NCBI GenBank assembly: GCA_944990035.1
Contig: CALYLX010000128.1
Coordinates: 558,001 to 622,000, forward strand
Direction: 5' to 3'
DNA length: 64,000 nt
Origin: Clitopilus passeckerianus
Lineage: Eukaryota; Basidiomycota; Agaricomycetes; Agaricales; Entolomataceae
Each line of letters begins with the position of its first letter. Position 1 is the stretch's first letter. Positions 1-11,594 of the stretch are shown here, piece after piece. The notes under the pieces are model-generated. The model was not told where the DNA came from, did not search any database, and saw only the letters and a list, made by a program, of their open reading frames with translations. Position numbers and translations under genes: made by a program.

Positions 1-516
1 GGTGGCATCACCAAGACCAAAGTTTGACTCCGAGCTACTCAAGGCTTACATGAAGAAACTGCTCGCATCAACTCTGCAGAACAACTCGTGGCCAGGACAA
101 AAGGACCGTGACCGTGTCAAAGCATGGATAAAGGATATCAGCGAACGGGTTAAAGAGCGAATGGTGGAAATTCAGCCTAAAGGATTGTAAGTCAGTACTC
201 TGTCACTAAACATCTACCCGTGCTCGAGATTCAGGTATTTTTAGCAAGTACATCGTATTTACTCAGATCAATGAGAACCTCGGACAAGGTGGTCGGTAAG
301 TCCTCCCGCCGGCATTTGGCCCTCAGTAAATTCTGACTGCGGCTACAGAGCAGGTATGGCATGTCACTGGGAAGAATCGGATATGGTTGCTCAAGAGATG
401 TATTCAAATGTGGGTAAACTGCGGAAATGTTTACACCAAGCACATTCGGCTTACATTGGTGCTCGGTTCAACAGGATACTCTGATCTGCATATGCATGGC
501 CTTTGCAGTTTCATAA
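1..516 (+). CDS. Tctex-1-type dynein light chain, 5' end outside window
   Basis: The 3' part of a gene for a small Tctex/DYNLT-family light chain, which binds dynein intermediate chain and cargo in the cytoplasm. I read four exons: up to 186, 245-295, 349-409 and 475-516, joined at GTAAGT, GTAAGT and GTGGGT donors. The joined protein carries the family's C-terminal core: the helix ending VKERM, the strand KYIVFTQINENLGQGGR, the ACHWEESD strand and the final hydrophobic strand DTLICICMAFAVS before TAA. The order of these elements matches DYNLT proteins. An acceptor at 234 would put a stop straight after the splice, so the next AG (244) was chosen. The start codon lies upstream of the window, so the N-terminal length is unknown. 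The family is fairly sure; the exact subtype (DYNLT1, DYNLT2 or TCTEX1D-like) is not. Confidence 0.8.
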
Positions 517-2823
517 CGATTAACATACCCACAGATGTTGTTTTCTATCTTCTGATGTTATACCCTGTTACCCCCTATCTTCATGCCTTGCTCAGTGTCT
601 GGAAAGTTCCGAATGAATTCATCCCAAAACATCTGGACAGCAGTCCCGAGATCTAGTGTACCTTGCGGCATTTCGTACTTCGACGGCTTCTACCGCCAAA
701 ATGCCGATGCACGTCACATTCTGTCAGACCTGCGCAAAGGATTATATCACCCAAATTCCACCTGACTGAATGTATGAAGTTGCCGCTATCTCACTTCATT
801 GATCTTTCATAGGCAGCTCTAGCCTTGATGTTGGCTGGAAGGTTCTCACTGCTCAGAATTCTCGCGGTTACGTGAATGTGTCTCCCATGAGAACGATGTG
901 TTGAATGAATAGCAAATTCGCAGAGGCCGGCTCTAGTCTCCTTGACCGGTCTGGACATTTTCAGATGGCTGTATGACGCGTTGGAGACGTACAGGCAACG
1001 CTTTTAGCGGCATTTAGGCTGCAATGACTGGTAAGTTTCTCCATTGCCTCAAAACGTGCATCTGCAATCTCACGAGAACCCCAGTTGAACAATGTCCGTC
1101 ATTAATCTCGATGACGGGTAAGATCAAGATCAACAGAGAAATAGATCTTTCAGAAAAGTCAGAAGACGCTATACCTCTATGGGTAGCGGACACCAGTCAC
1201 ACATATGTTATCCAATGATATCTTGATCACTTCAAAACAGCATCATCAACAAAACGTGGGTGCTATTACTAGGCATGATGGAGACGATTGTGACAAACAT
1301 ACCTCGCCGGGATCATACCAGGTTAAAGTTTGGAATCTTTCCGAAAAGCGAGACTTCTTCTGATCAGAAGCTTCTGCTCCTGTTTGGGGTCTGGCCATAG
1401 AATGTCCACGGACACCTACCGATGTGTAGTGGTGTGGTCTGGAATTCAATGAAGATCATCGCATGCAAGGTGATATCCACTGCTGGATCCATAGATATAC
1501 CCGCATGCAGGCGCCTTCACTTCTCGATGCCCGGGCTTTGGCTGTTGCGGACCGTTAGCCTCAAGTGTCATCGCTGTCCTTGGATTTCTAGAACACCCAA
1601 ACGATGTTATTGGCTACTGCCTCGGGCATATTTTTTGGTCTACCATGATATTGAAACATGGGGATATGGCCAGCTTGAAATTTTTGACTGGGTGCTACGA
1701 GTCCCATTGAATCTTACTCCTCTAGGTAAATCGCATGTAGTTGGAAGCGTGTTTCTAGCGGTTATGATTCGGAATCTTCAGGAAGTGAGTTCTTTTCAGA
1801 TTCTGTCACGGTTGAGTTCCCGCGGTACTTCTCGCAGATCTTTCGATGGGGTTCGGGCAGCTTCGCCTTCTAAACTTTGGGATCTGAAGAAGCTGGCAGG
1901 GTCGCAGAGTTCTTAGAATTCCCCTCACTGGACCAACCTCAGGGCATACCCGGGAGGAGTTGGTGGCGCAAGGCAACCTACTCTTTCTCTTTCTGAATCT
2001 CTGATAACCCAGGAAAAATCAAGTGTTATTTCTTTGACGTGGTGAGGGTTCAGACACCCCAGCCTTGTTTCACCGACTAGGGTCGTCCGCCACACCATGT
2101 GCAGAAAACCTCGCGGATGTTATGCCATAAAAACCCCGATTGTCAGGGGTTGGGAGTACATACATTCCGTTTTAATTTTCATTCGTCACGGCATGGATCA
2201 CAAGGCGGGTTGTTTTAGGAGCTATCAAAATAGAGCGCTCTTTTTTCTGCTGTTTAACGGGGTAGCTCGCCATATCCGCATCGTTGGACTGAATGGCTAG
2301 ATGGAAAGCGTCAATCTCCCGGAAGCCGAACCAAAACAGTGGAACTGTTATTCTCAGCGATCAGTGATCAGTGTGTTTGATGAGAGAGATAAAAATCAGA
2401 AAGGGAGAGAGCTCATTCTGCGGAGCACACGAGATCAGAGAGGTAGCTCGGATAAGAAGGATAACCGGGGAGATTGACTCGGTGTAGTTGGGTGGAGGAT
2501 TAACAACGAGTCGTATTCGGCAGCCGTATATTTGCTCAATTTCCTCTCAAACAGTAACATATTGTAAATCTACCGATGTTCTCACCGGAACCATTAGGGC
2601 ACTGACGGCCGATGTCCACCGGCGCGAACAGGAAAAGTCTTGTTCTTTTCAAAGCTTCGAACATTGGCCAACATTGCCTTGGAACTTGAAACTTGTCCTG
2701 TCGATGACGACTCTGACGTTGTTTGGCAATAGAGAGGAGAACAAACACGTGGTCTGACGTCAGCCAGTGGGTTCGTAAAAAGACGTAGTTTTTGGAATTC
2801 GAGGGCTCATCCAAGCTTGAACA
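517..2823. other. 2.3 kb gene-poor stretch
   Basis: No gene could be supported between the dynein light chain stop and the kinase start. Open frames are short and lack family motifs or a consistent exon chain. The longest (1422-1916, +) encodes an unrecognised peptide. Around 1318-1340 a short VKVWNLSEK-like string resembles one WD-repeat strand, but stops lie in the same frame on both sides. A decayed gene or a lineage-specific untranslated region are both possible. Confidence 0.5.
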
Positions 2824-5130
2824 ATGCCAGCAGGTACTGCAGTCGTCGACGCTTTCAAGAGTTTGTGCTTTGTTTAAATAACTTTTTGCATTTATTTGTT
2901 AATATTACTTATAGATCTCATAAGGCATGGAAAACATCATAATCAAACCCAGCAGCATAATTACCCCAGCCATCAACTACCACCACAGCAACAGCACCAA
3001 CATATAGAAGAGCCTCAGAAACGGACCGTGTCTCCAGAGCACAAAGACACCGTGCAGAAGATAGTAGAAGAAGAACGACAGGCAAAGTCAAAGATGCCCA
3101 CCTACACTGGTTTGGAGAACTTTAGTCTCGAGGACAAGATGGGCGAGTCAGTGTCATCATTTTGTGGATAATCATCATCACATCTAAATTCCTCCTTTTC
3201 AGTGGTGCTTTCTCGAACGTCTACAAAGCTGTAGATCTCAAATCGAAACAGAAATGCGCAAGTCAGTGTTGACGTCGTTCCTAAATTTTACTCCATCCTG
3301 ACCCCCCCCTGCACCTAACAGTCAAGGTTGTCCGAAAGTACGAACTTAATGCATCACAGGTAAGCTTCTGTCTGGATCGCAGTTCATCTCCTACTGTACA
3401 TGGACGGTTCAACTGATTGTCCTTTGTTTTATTCTTTCATTCTTCCCCTTTCCCTCCTCTGAAACGCGCGGTGGTTTCTTCAGGCCGGCGACAAACACTT
3501 GAACCCGAATTTCAAGAAGAAACCGCGCGTAACAGAGGTTCTTTTCTTCTTTTTTCTATCCAGACGATTAAGTGGTGTTAACGATTTTCGCTCCAGCGTG
3601 CCAACATTCTCAAAGGTACGATTGGTTGTTAATGTGTCAACGTCTCCACTTAGCCTCATCGTTTCCATGCAGAGGTTCAAATTATGCGTGGAATCAACCA
3701 TCCATCAATTGTCAAGCTGTATTCCTTCTCAGAATCGCCGGAACATTACTTCCTGGTGCTAGAATGTAACTCCTGCCAATAATCCATGTCGAATCCCACT
3801 AATCTAAAATTTAGTGATGGGAGGCGGTGAACTCTTCCACCAAATCGTCAAGCTCACATACTTCAGCGAGAATCTTTCTCGCCATGTCATACTTCAAGTC
3901 GCCCAGGGCATCCGATATCTTCACGAACAACGAGGTGTTGTCCACAGGGACATCAAACCTGAAAACCTCCTGTTCGAGCGGATTCCAATCATTCCCTCAG
4001 ATCCGCCGCCAGAAAAGCGACCTTATGACGAGGAGAAGGAGGACGAAGGCCAGTTCATACCCGGTGTTGGTGGGGGCGGTATCGGCCGGGTCAAGATTGC
4101 AGATTTCGGCCTAAGTAAGGTCGTGTGGAATGAGGAAACGATGACGCCCTGTGGAACCGTGGGGTATACTGCGCCGGAGATAGTCAAGGATGAGCGGTAT
4201 AGCAAGAGTGTGGATATGTGGGCGCTTGGCTGCGTCCTTTACACCTTGCTTTGCGGTTTCCCTCCCTTCTATGATGAAAGCATCAATGTGCTTACTGAGA
4301 AGGTCGCTCGTGGCTATTACACTTTTTAAGCCCCTGGTGGGACGATATCAGCCTTTCATGTACGTCATTCCTTGGCATCTCAAGTCATCTCCAACTGATA
4401 ATTTTATCCTGCAGCGAAAGACCTCATCAGCCACTTGCTTTGTGTCGATCCAGAGCAACGATATACAATAGACGAGTTCCTGCAGCATCCGTGGTGTAAG
4501 GCTGCCCCTGCGCCGCCCCCGCCACCCACACCCAACGTCTATGGCAAGAACGCATATCATCATCCCCTCGATTCTCCACTTCTCTCTGCTGCTCGTGGCG
4601 GTCGCGCAGAAGGCAGGAGCCCTGGTTTGGCGACTCTCAAAGAAGCCTTTGATATCACCTATGCTGTTCACCGTATGGAGGAAGAGGGTGCTAGGCGGCG
4701 CAAATTTGCAAGTCCGGGCGTCAACGGGCCGAGACGATTCCTCGATGGCCTCAATGAAGAGGATGAAGACGATACGATTATGGAGGACCAAGAGTGGGAA
4801 CCGACGAAGGCGGACAGCAACGCCGCGGCCGCGGCTGCAGGACAAGCCTACGCAGGTGGTAGAGCTGGTCCCCGAGATCAGGGAAAGAAAGCGGTCGCAA
4901 ATGCAGCAATTGCAGGGGCTGCACAGAAACGGACACCGAAGAAAGGCTTTGAACTCGATCTGGACAATGCCACGCTACTGGAACGGCGGCATAAGCGCGG
5001 TGGGAATGGAGCCAAGGTCAATGTCACAAGCCCGCTCTCCGGCAAAGTCATTGGCAGCAGCCCTTTACGGATGGAGGGCCTGTCAATGGAAGACCGCATG
5101 CCTCCTGGTAGTCCGATGCACGTAAACTAG
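2824..5130 (+). CDS. Rck2/Srk1-like MAPK-activated Ser/Thr kinase (apparent one-base frameshift)
   Basis: CaMK-group kinase of the fungal Rck2/Srk1/Cmk2 type, which acts downstream of the Hog1/Sty1 stress MAPK (family knowledge). A short first exon at 2824 leads through several 50-80 nt introns. Visible kinase elements in order are the Gly loop GDGAFSNVYKA, catalytic Lys in CAIKVVRK, HRDIKPENLLF, DFGLSK, the GTVGYTAPE activation segment and the RYTIDEFLQHPW end of the lobe. A long insert between HRD and DFG containing EGQFIPGVGGGGIG is typical of Srk1/Rck2. The C-terminal tail is low complexity and basic. At 4323-4327 five Ts force a TAA after YYTF; one more T would continue into LSPWWDDIS, which is conserved in the family, and the frame then stays open to 5130. 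The shift lies inside the kinase domain, so as written the protein would be truncated. The span given ignores it. The first donor is uncertain: 2834 (GTACTG) and about 2861 (GTTTGT) are both in phase. Confidence 0.88.
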
Positions 5131-5596
5131 TTCAGACTCTTCATCTGTACACCGCACCTTTTTGGGAGAGGCTGACCTACCGCTTTTTCACCTGTGAATG
5201 GCGCACACGTATTGGAATTCCTTGGAGCTGTCTACTACGATTTCGAGCGGTTTAATTTGCTCTGCCAATAGACATATCACGTACCTCGTATATCAGTAGA
5301 GGACTTTTCTATTTCTCATCATTCTACCCTACTTTACATACATATCAGGCGGACAGCACGTTGGGCTAATTAGTTGGCATTCGACTTACATCTTGCACGC
5401 CACTCCCTTTCATTCTCTCGTCACCCTATAATCATCATTGTGGGTCTGTATACACAAATGTATCATTTGCTTCGGCTCTTTTCCCTCGTAACTTATATTT
5501 GCGTGGATGCCATTGAAGCTTGATTTCGTTCGTGAACCAGTTCATGCCATTACGTAACCACCTCTTTCTCTTCGTGTTCACCAATCTCTTGCAGTA
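5131..5596. other. intergenic, kinase 3' end to PRP31 promoter
   Basis: This 466 bp stretch separates two genes on the same strand. It is pyrimidine-rich near 5400-5595, as expected upstream of a housekeeping fungal gene. I see no ORF with family features and no clear TATA box. Confidence 0.5.
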
Positions 5597-7674
5597 ATGA
5601 GTGACGACCTCCTCGCTGACCTTGAAGGCCTCTCCGACGGAGATAACTATGAAGAAGATGAACAACAGCAACCTGAAGCATCTACGTCAAATGGAGTCAA
5701 ACGCAAAGCAGAGGAGATGTCTGGAGACGAAGAAGAAGAGGGTGAGGGTGAGGAAGAGAGAAAGGGCAGGGAAGTGGGCAGTCTTGTGTTAGAAGGAGGA
5801 ATACGGCCTGCAGAAGAGCTTGATGCAGAGGAGGTATCAAGGATGGAGCTGGGAAAGGTCGCAGACGTTAACAAAGTTGCAAGACTTGAAGGGAGTAAGA
5901 GGATGGCTGATATTCTCAAGGTAATAATCTTCCAACAACAGCATACGCGTCAGACGCTGATAGCTCTAATTTATTGCAGGAAATAGAAAAGTACCAGCAG
6001 AATCCAAGTACGACCGAAGCCATGGCGCTGCCTGCACATTTGAATCCGGAGTACAATGTCATCGTTCAAGCAAACAACTTGTCTGTTGAGGTCGACAACG
6101 AGATCTTAGTTGTACACAAGGTATGTCTTCGTTGTGCTCTACCCTTCCTATTTACGCTGAACCATTCTCCAGTTCATTCGCGATCATTATGCTTTTAAGT
6201 TCCCGGAGTTAGAACAGTTGGTGACGGATCCAGCGATGTTCATACGCACTGTTCGTGTTCTTGCAAACGAAGAGGTACGTTATCCAAGTTTTTCACACCT
6301 CTGTAATGCTTACTTTTCTATTTAGGATCCTACAAAAGTCAACCTTACGGGCATCCTGCCTGCTGCCGTGATCATGAGTGTCGTCGTTACAGCAACAACT
6401 ACGGCAGGGAAGACCCTGCCAGAGGCTGAGTGGAAAGCAGTTGAGCGTGCCTGCGACCTTGCCGATCGACTGGAGGAGGCTCGGAAAAAGGTAAGTTGCC
6501 TTCGTCTACTATCTTTCTGTGAACTGAATGGAAGGTCAGATATTCATGTACGTCAGCTCAAGAATGAATGTGCTCGCACCCAACCTTTCAGCCATTGTTG
6601 GTACCACTACAGCTGCCAAACTTCTCGGTGTTGCAGGAGGACTTGCTGGGCTCGCTAAAATGCCAGCATGTAATGTTCATGTAAGTGCATATATGTCGCT
6701 AAAGTATGCTTTCTGTTAATCCCTTAGAACAGCTGCTCGGAGCCCAAAGAAAGATCGCCGCTGGTTTCTCTTCGGCAACTCAACGGCGGCATACTGGTTT
6801 CATTTACCAGTCTGAGTTAGTAACACAGACGCCGCCAGATTGCCAACTTAAGATACAACGAACCATTGGAGCAAAATCTGTTCTTGCAGCAAGAATGGAT
6901 CTTGAACGCCAGCGACGAGATGGTATGTAAATAACTCCGTCCACCTCTCTCTTCCAGCTAACGAACGTCCTTTGCAGGCACATATGGCCAGAGTCTCAGA
7001 GATACGATTGAAAAACATATCGACCGGTTAGCTGCGCCACCGCCTGCAAAGGTTGTGAAAGCCCTTCCGGTCCCAGGAGATGGGCCAAAGAAACGTCGCG
7101 GTGGTAGAAGGTGCGACGGCATCAGACTCTTACCACTTTGACCATCCTGATGATCCTTTTTAGGGCACGGAAAGCCAAGGAAGCCTATGCTCAGACCGAG
7201 CTCCGTAAAATGCAGAACCGTCTCCAATTTGGAGAGGCAGAAGAGGAAGTCGGTGCATTTGATCAAACCAAGGGTATGGGCATGATTGGCGTTGGGACCG
7301 GCAAAGTTCGGGCTGGAATGGGAGAGGCCAAGAGTCGAGGTTCGTCTGACCAATCACTCCAATACTCGATATTTTTCTCATTCATTATTTTCCACAGCAA
7401 AACTCTCGAAAGCCAACAAATTGCGGACTGCAGCTATCACTCGTTCCGCTCAGGCAAGCGGCGCATTGTCCTCAGGAACTGCTACGTCATTGAGTGTCAC
7501 CCCTGCTCAAGGTAGGCGCTTTCCTCCCCATTTTGAATGCAAATACTGATCCTCGACATATCAACAGGCTTCCAACTCACTAATAGAGTGACAGCTGCTC
7601 AGCGCGTCAAGGAAGCTAATGAGAGATGGTTCGCTGGCGGTACCTTCACATTCACTGGAGAGAAGGGTGCATAG
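5597..7674 (+). CDS. PRP31: U4/U6-U5 tri-snRNP protein Prp31
   Basis: Prp31 binds the U4 snRNA 5' stem-loop and Snu13/15.5K in the nucleus and bridges U4/U6 to U5 during spliceosome assembly. The start (5597) opens [12 protein letters not shown] followed by a Glu-rich segment. After several short introns come the NOSIC region ([36 protein letters not shown]) and the Nop domain, with the signature [26 protein letters not shown] and the NVHLLGAQRK strand. Then come the [14 protein letters not shown] segment (here [13 protein letters not shown]), a basic linker [11 protein letters not shown], the GMGMIGVG motif and the C-terminal [11 protein letters not shown]. All are Prp31 landmarks in the normal order. 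No frameshift was found. The gene ends 200 bp from the convergent ISU1 stop. Confidence 0.95.
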
Positions 7675-7874
7675 ACTCGTATTAATCCAGGTTTTGTACA
7701 CGTAGCTGCTGTCTATGTCAACGAAAGCATGTATAATCAAGTATTGTTACAACGATGCATAGACCGTAACTAGACTATCCCGTTATGCAGTGGCGCATAT
7801 AAGAGAGTAAGGTATGTAAGGGTTTAATTTTGCAATAGATAGGGTGAAGGCATAAGAGAAGAAAAGCTTTCTCT

Positions 7875-8621
7875 TTACAGCTGCCCTGTTGGGTGAGCTG
7901 TTGCAACAGTTTCGCCAGTTGCAGCGCTCTGTGTGACGTCAATGAAACCAGCCTGCTTTGGGTTGGGTAGCTTGCTGCGTTTGGTCTTGTAATCACGGAT
8001 GGCCGAGCGAATGGCATCCTCAGCAAGCACTAAGGAAGCAATGGGTTCAAAAAAAAACGAATGTGCAATGTGGCAAAACGTTAACTCACTTGAACAGTGC
8101 AATTTTACAGGAGGCAAACAAAGCTCCTTGGCAATTTCAGTGTTCTTAATTTTGCCGGCTTCCTCCAGCGAAAGGCCCTTAACACGTTCGGTCATGTAAG
8201 AACTAGATGCAATAGCACTACCACATCCAAATGTCTTGAATTTAACTTCAGAGATGATTCCGTTTTCGTCGACACGAATTTGCAGCTTCATCACATCTCC
8301 GCAACTGTGGGAACGCCGATGAGGAAACTCCACAACGCTCAACACTTGATAGAAAGACATACGCAGGTGCACCTACAAGCCCAGTGCCGACGTCGACGTC
8401 GTCCTTGGGCAGGGATCCCACCTAGATGGAGAGGAAAGCCGTTATCAGATAAAGAACTTGGGTCTGTAAAAGGTTTGGTCTGGGCTTACATTTCTAGGCC
8501 TTTCATAGTGCGAAATAACATTTTCGTGGTAAAAACGAGCAGCCGCTGGCCTGGCAGCTACTTGGGCAGCTCTAGGCCTAGCAACGCTGCGAATGCTTTG
8601 AGAAAGGGCTGAGCGGAACAT
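7875..8621 (-). CDS. ISU1: mitochondrial Fe-S cluster scaffold protein Isu1 (IscU type)
   Basis: Scaffold on which 2Fe-2S clusters are built in the mitochondrial matrix from sulfur supplied by Nfs1. Read 8621 down to 7875, the first exon gives a basic, Arg/Ala-rich presequence (MFRSALSQSIRSVARPRAA) and FYHENVISHYERPRNV, the usual beginning of mature Isu. Later exons carry GLVGAPACGDVMKLQIRVD, the FKTFGCGSAIASSSYMTERVKG motif and LPPVKLHCSMLAEDAI. These hold the three cluster-binding cysteines (ACGD, GCGS, HCS) and the LPPVK loop recognised by the Hsp70 chaperone. Introns have GT-AG ends; the HCS/MLAED join uses donor GTGAGT. The C-terminal extension after the core is Ala/Thr-rich. The gene is divergent from TAF9. 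Confidence 0.95.
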
Positions 8622-8753
8622 TTCGGTTGTAGACGTAGGAGGTAGAGTGGATGCGCAGGTTTCCTGAGTTTCTTGTGAATTCGGCTTTGTCACCGAAGGT
8701 CACGTGGCGGCTATTACGACTGGTGTCGGCTTTGCCTTCACGTTCGCCGTACG
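8622..8753. promoter_or_regulatory. bidirectional promoter between ISU1 and TAF9
   Basis: Only 132 bp separate the ISU1 ATG on the minus strand from the TAF9 ATG on the plus strand, so both genes must draw on the same short control region. No canonical TATAAA is visible, which suits two constitutive genes. The assignment rests on spacing alone. Confidence 0.6.
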
Positions 8754-9580
8754 ATGTCGCGTTCAGCAGACACGCTGCCACCAACTGCACGGGCTATTGC
8801 CTTGCTGGTATCATCGACACCCGCAGTACAGGATGCCCAGCCAGGAGTACTGCACCAACTACTAGAATTTTCACATCGCTACACGTCTCAGGTTCTCTCA
8901 GATGCGATCGTATATGCAGAACATGCTGGTCGGCACGGCAAAGTGGAGATTAACGATGTAGTCCTTGCAGTTCAGGCGCGTGTAGGATGGGAGTTTGGTG
9001 GTAGAGTTCCAAAAGAGGTGGGTAACTCATTACCGAACAGTGCAGTCATCTCACACCGTGGTTCTAGTACATTCTATCACTTGCCTCGCAAGTCAATGCA
9101 ACACCCCTTCCTGCTGTGCAAGAAGTGTTTGGAGTACGGCTACCGCAGACTGCAGACTGCCTAACTTCAATTGACTTCGATTTGGTGCCGAACAAACCAC
9201 CTCCCGGAGTCAAGCTGTATGATGAGGAAATTGAAGAAATTGAAGAGTCAGAATCCGAAGAGGAGGAAGATGAAGAAATGGAACCTGCCATCCAAGAAGC
9301 TCCTGGCGCAGCAACTGCAACTGCACCTGCCCTTGAAGCAGCTCCAAGGGAGGAAATACTGTTCCCTATCAGTGCAATTGCAACACCTGCCGACATGGAG
9401 ATGATGGGCACACCGGCTCCCGGGGCGAGTGAAGCTGCTGGAAGCGAGGCCGAGGAAGATGAAGATGGTCTCTTTGCGGGAGGAGACGAGGATGAGGACA
9501 GCGACGCCATGGAAGAGGTGGAAACATCAGGTACAGGCGGCGTGAAGCGCAAGCTTGTTGAGGAGGATGACTACGACTAA
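8754..9580 (+). CDS. TAF9: TFIID/SAGA subunit TAF9, histone-fold protein
   Basis: TAF9 is an H3-like histone-fold subunit that pairs with TAF6 in TFIID and SAGA. Exon 1 (8754-9017) and exon 2 (9068-9580) join over a 50 nt GTGGGT...TAG intron. The fold appears as PPTARAIALLVSSTPA (helix 1), PGVLHQLLEFSHRYTSQVLSDAIVYAEHAG (helix 2) and INDVVLAVQARVGWEF (helix 3), followed by the conserved ILSLASQVNATPLPAV and FGVRLP of TAF9. The C-terminal half is a long acidic Glu/Asp and Ala/Pro region ending KRKLVEEDDYD. The reading frame is intact. TAF9 and ISU1 share their upstream region. Confidence 0.95.
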
Positions 9581-9674
9581 GGGTCAATTTGCTTTCGATC
9601 TTGTACGATAGTCGCATATACATATGTAATAATATTGGGTATATATAACGCTTTCAGCCTAGAGGAAGCATGTA

Positions 9675-11394
9675 TCATGAAACCCAGGGCAAATCATTAG
9701 ACCTGACGTAGTTCTGCAACAAAAACGCGAGGATTATGACAATCAACGCCAGTACGTAGCTCATCCAAGCTGTCGAAAGTCATCAATCTACAAGTCTCAA
9801 TCAAGCCCGGAGAACTCACAAGAACTGCCTGACACCGATGAGGGGACACTTATTACCCGAATCGTGTTGTCTGCACTACCTGAAACTACCAGAGACCCTG
9901 AGGGATTGAAGCAAAGTGTGGTTGGAGGGAATTCGTGGGCTTTGAGGATCGTTACAACGGGCTGCCAAATATCCTTCAGTACTCGAGAATTAATGATGAA
10001 GTTCATATATGGGAACCTACAGTCAAGGCTGTTGCATCTAGGAGCCCGATGGACAGGTCAGAAGAGCCAATGCACAGGAATTTACCGTCAGAGCTGTAGA
10101 TACAGACGACTTGAGATACGCCCAGTCATGTTGTTGGTGCATACATCCATACCTGATATCAACGCAAGTCAAGTTTCGGTCACTGATCTTCTTCGTTTTC
10201 AATACGTTCCATGATTCTGTATCCCATTTGCAAATAAAGGCAGTTCTTTGAACCGTTCTAGTTTGACGAGTCCTGGGAGAGCTCTGGTTGATGAGGGTAT
10301 AAAGAACCTTTTCGTCAGAAGGGTGAATCCTGTAGACATGTGAGCATGCTGAGCGACCGCCTTCGCGACTGACGTACTTCGCTGCTCTGAAAGTGCTTCC
10401 CGTGGTTCCAACAGCATTGGGTATTTCGATAGTTTTGAGTAGTTCCAGAGTTGTTGTGGAAGTCGATCCCTTGCCTTTGCCTTTCGCCTTCTTCGGTGAA
10501 TCTTGAGTATTTGGGGTTTTAGGTAGAGAGTATACAAGGAGATTGTGTGTTGTTACAATCACCAACTGAATAGCCATCAATAAACGCAAAGAATGAAGGA
10601 AACTGAAAACTCACATTGCTTTCTGTGAATGCGGCGTCGTATATTTCTTTATCGGTGTGAATTGATTCAGCCACAGGGCTGAGAGACGGAAAGGACAGAA
10701 GGCTCAGCTGAATAGAATAATAAGTAACGGCTTGGAAGAAAAATGAGCAAGTTTCCGTACATTATTACAACCCGCAACAGCTAGAAGGGAATTGTCGGAG
10801 GACAACACCGTGACTTTCTGTGCGAAAATGAGTGAACGTTAGTATGGTGTAGAGGAGACACTTGCCTGATAGTCATCCATAGTTGAGGCCGCAATTGTTC
10901 CATGAGTAGCAAGGGGCTGTAGCCTAAAGGAAATTCGTTCGTATCTTCAGTCGCGTTACGAGACGCTCACGCACTTGTCATCCTTGGCAGCGAAGACTCG
11001 GCAATTCTCATTCTCCCCCTTGGCCAGTTTTTCCATCGAACTATTGGCACCGCAAGCAATGACCCTTGCCTACAGGTAATGAGTGCTCCGCCATCCATGC
11101 TTCCTGTGAGGTTACAAACCTTGGTATCAATTGCCATGCTCATGGGGGCATCGTCTAGGTCCACTTCAGATATAGGTGTAATGGACCTTCCAGAGTCAAT
11201 TTTGACAAGTCTCTATGAGCACTTGGTGAGAACCGCTAGTTGTGGATATTACCCAGGAAACTCACAAGCTTGTTTTTTACACCGCTCTTCGAGCCTCCAC
11301 CACCACCACCAAGAACTAGTTCATTATCGGACAAAAACGACGACGCGTACACTGGAAACGCTGACAGCGTATGGGAGGTATGTGCTGTGCGCAT
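9675..11394 (-). CDS. SEC12: Sec12/PREB-like ER guanine-nucleotide exchange factor for Sar1
   Basis: Sec12 is an ER membrane WD40 protein that loads Sar1 with GTP to start COPII budding. Read from ATG at 11394 (MRTAHTSHTLSAFPVYASSF), the first exon holds the blade with DNELVLGGGGGSKSGVKNK, a Sec12/PREB hallmark. Later exons give SMAIDTK, a CGANSSMEKLAKGENENCRVF segment, LVIVTTHNLLVYSLP, a basic cytosolic KKAKGKGKG loop, HPSDEKVLYTLIN and the last blade FNPSGSLVVSGSADNTIRV. A short final exon encodes one membrane helix (YVLALIVIILAFLL) and the lumenal tail NYVRSNDLPWVS, as expected of a C-terminally anchored protein. Between FRAAK and IHPSDEKV the donor GTACGT is needed to keep frame. Several introns are about 50 nt. 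The product is fairly certain; one or two internal boundaries are not. Confidence 0.88.
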
Positions 11395-11594
11395 TGCGGT
11401 AATGGAAGTAAGCAGGGAGGGCGTCAGTGACAGCGCAGCGAATGACGACGGCGTCGAGCGCGTCTTCGATCATGTGATCACGTGCTTATCGGGGAGTATT
11501 GGTCAAACCTCATTTTGGCTGCGACTCCAAGTCAGTCCTGATCCATCCAGCTGCCTGGTCCATTGGTATCCTACACGGGCATACGCTGAACACG

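Noticed and set aside
1422..1916. 164-codon ORF as a gene
   Set aside because: No domain, no plausible exon partners, stops in the neighbouring frames; could be chance.
2341..2380. Short direct repeat gatcagtgatcagtg as a mobile-element trace
   Set aside because: Only one unit repeat, without terminal repeats or a transposase.
10320..10390. Retained insert KYVSREGGRSAC in SEC12
   Set aside because: Donor GTACGT upstream joins FRAAK to IHPSDEKV without insertion.
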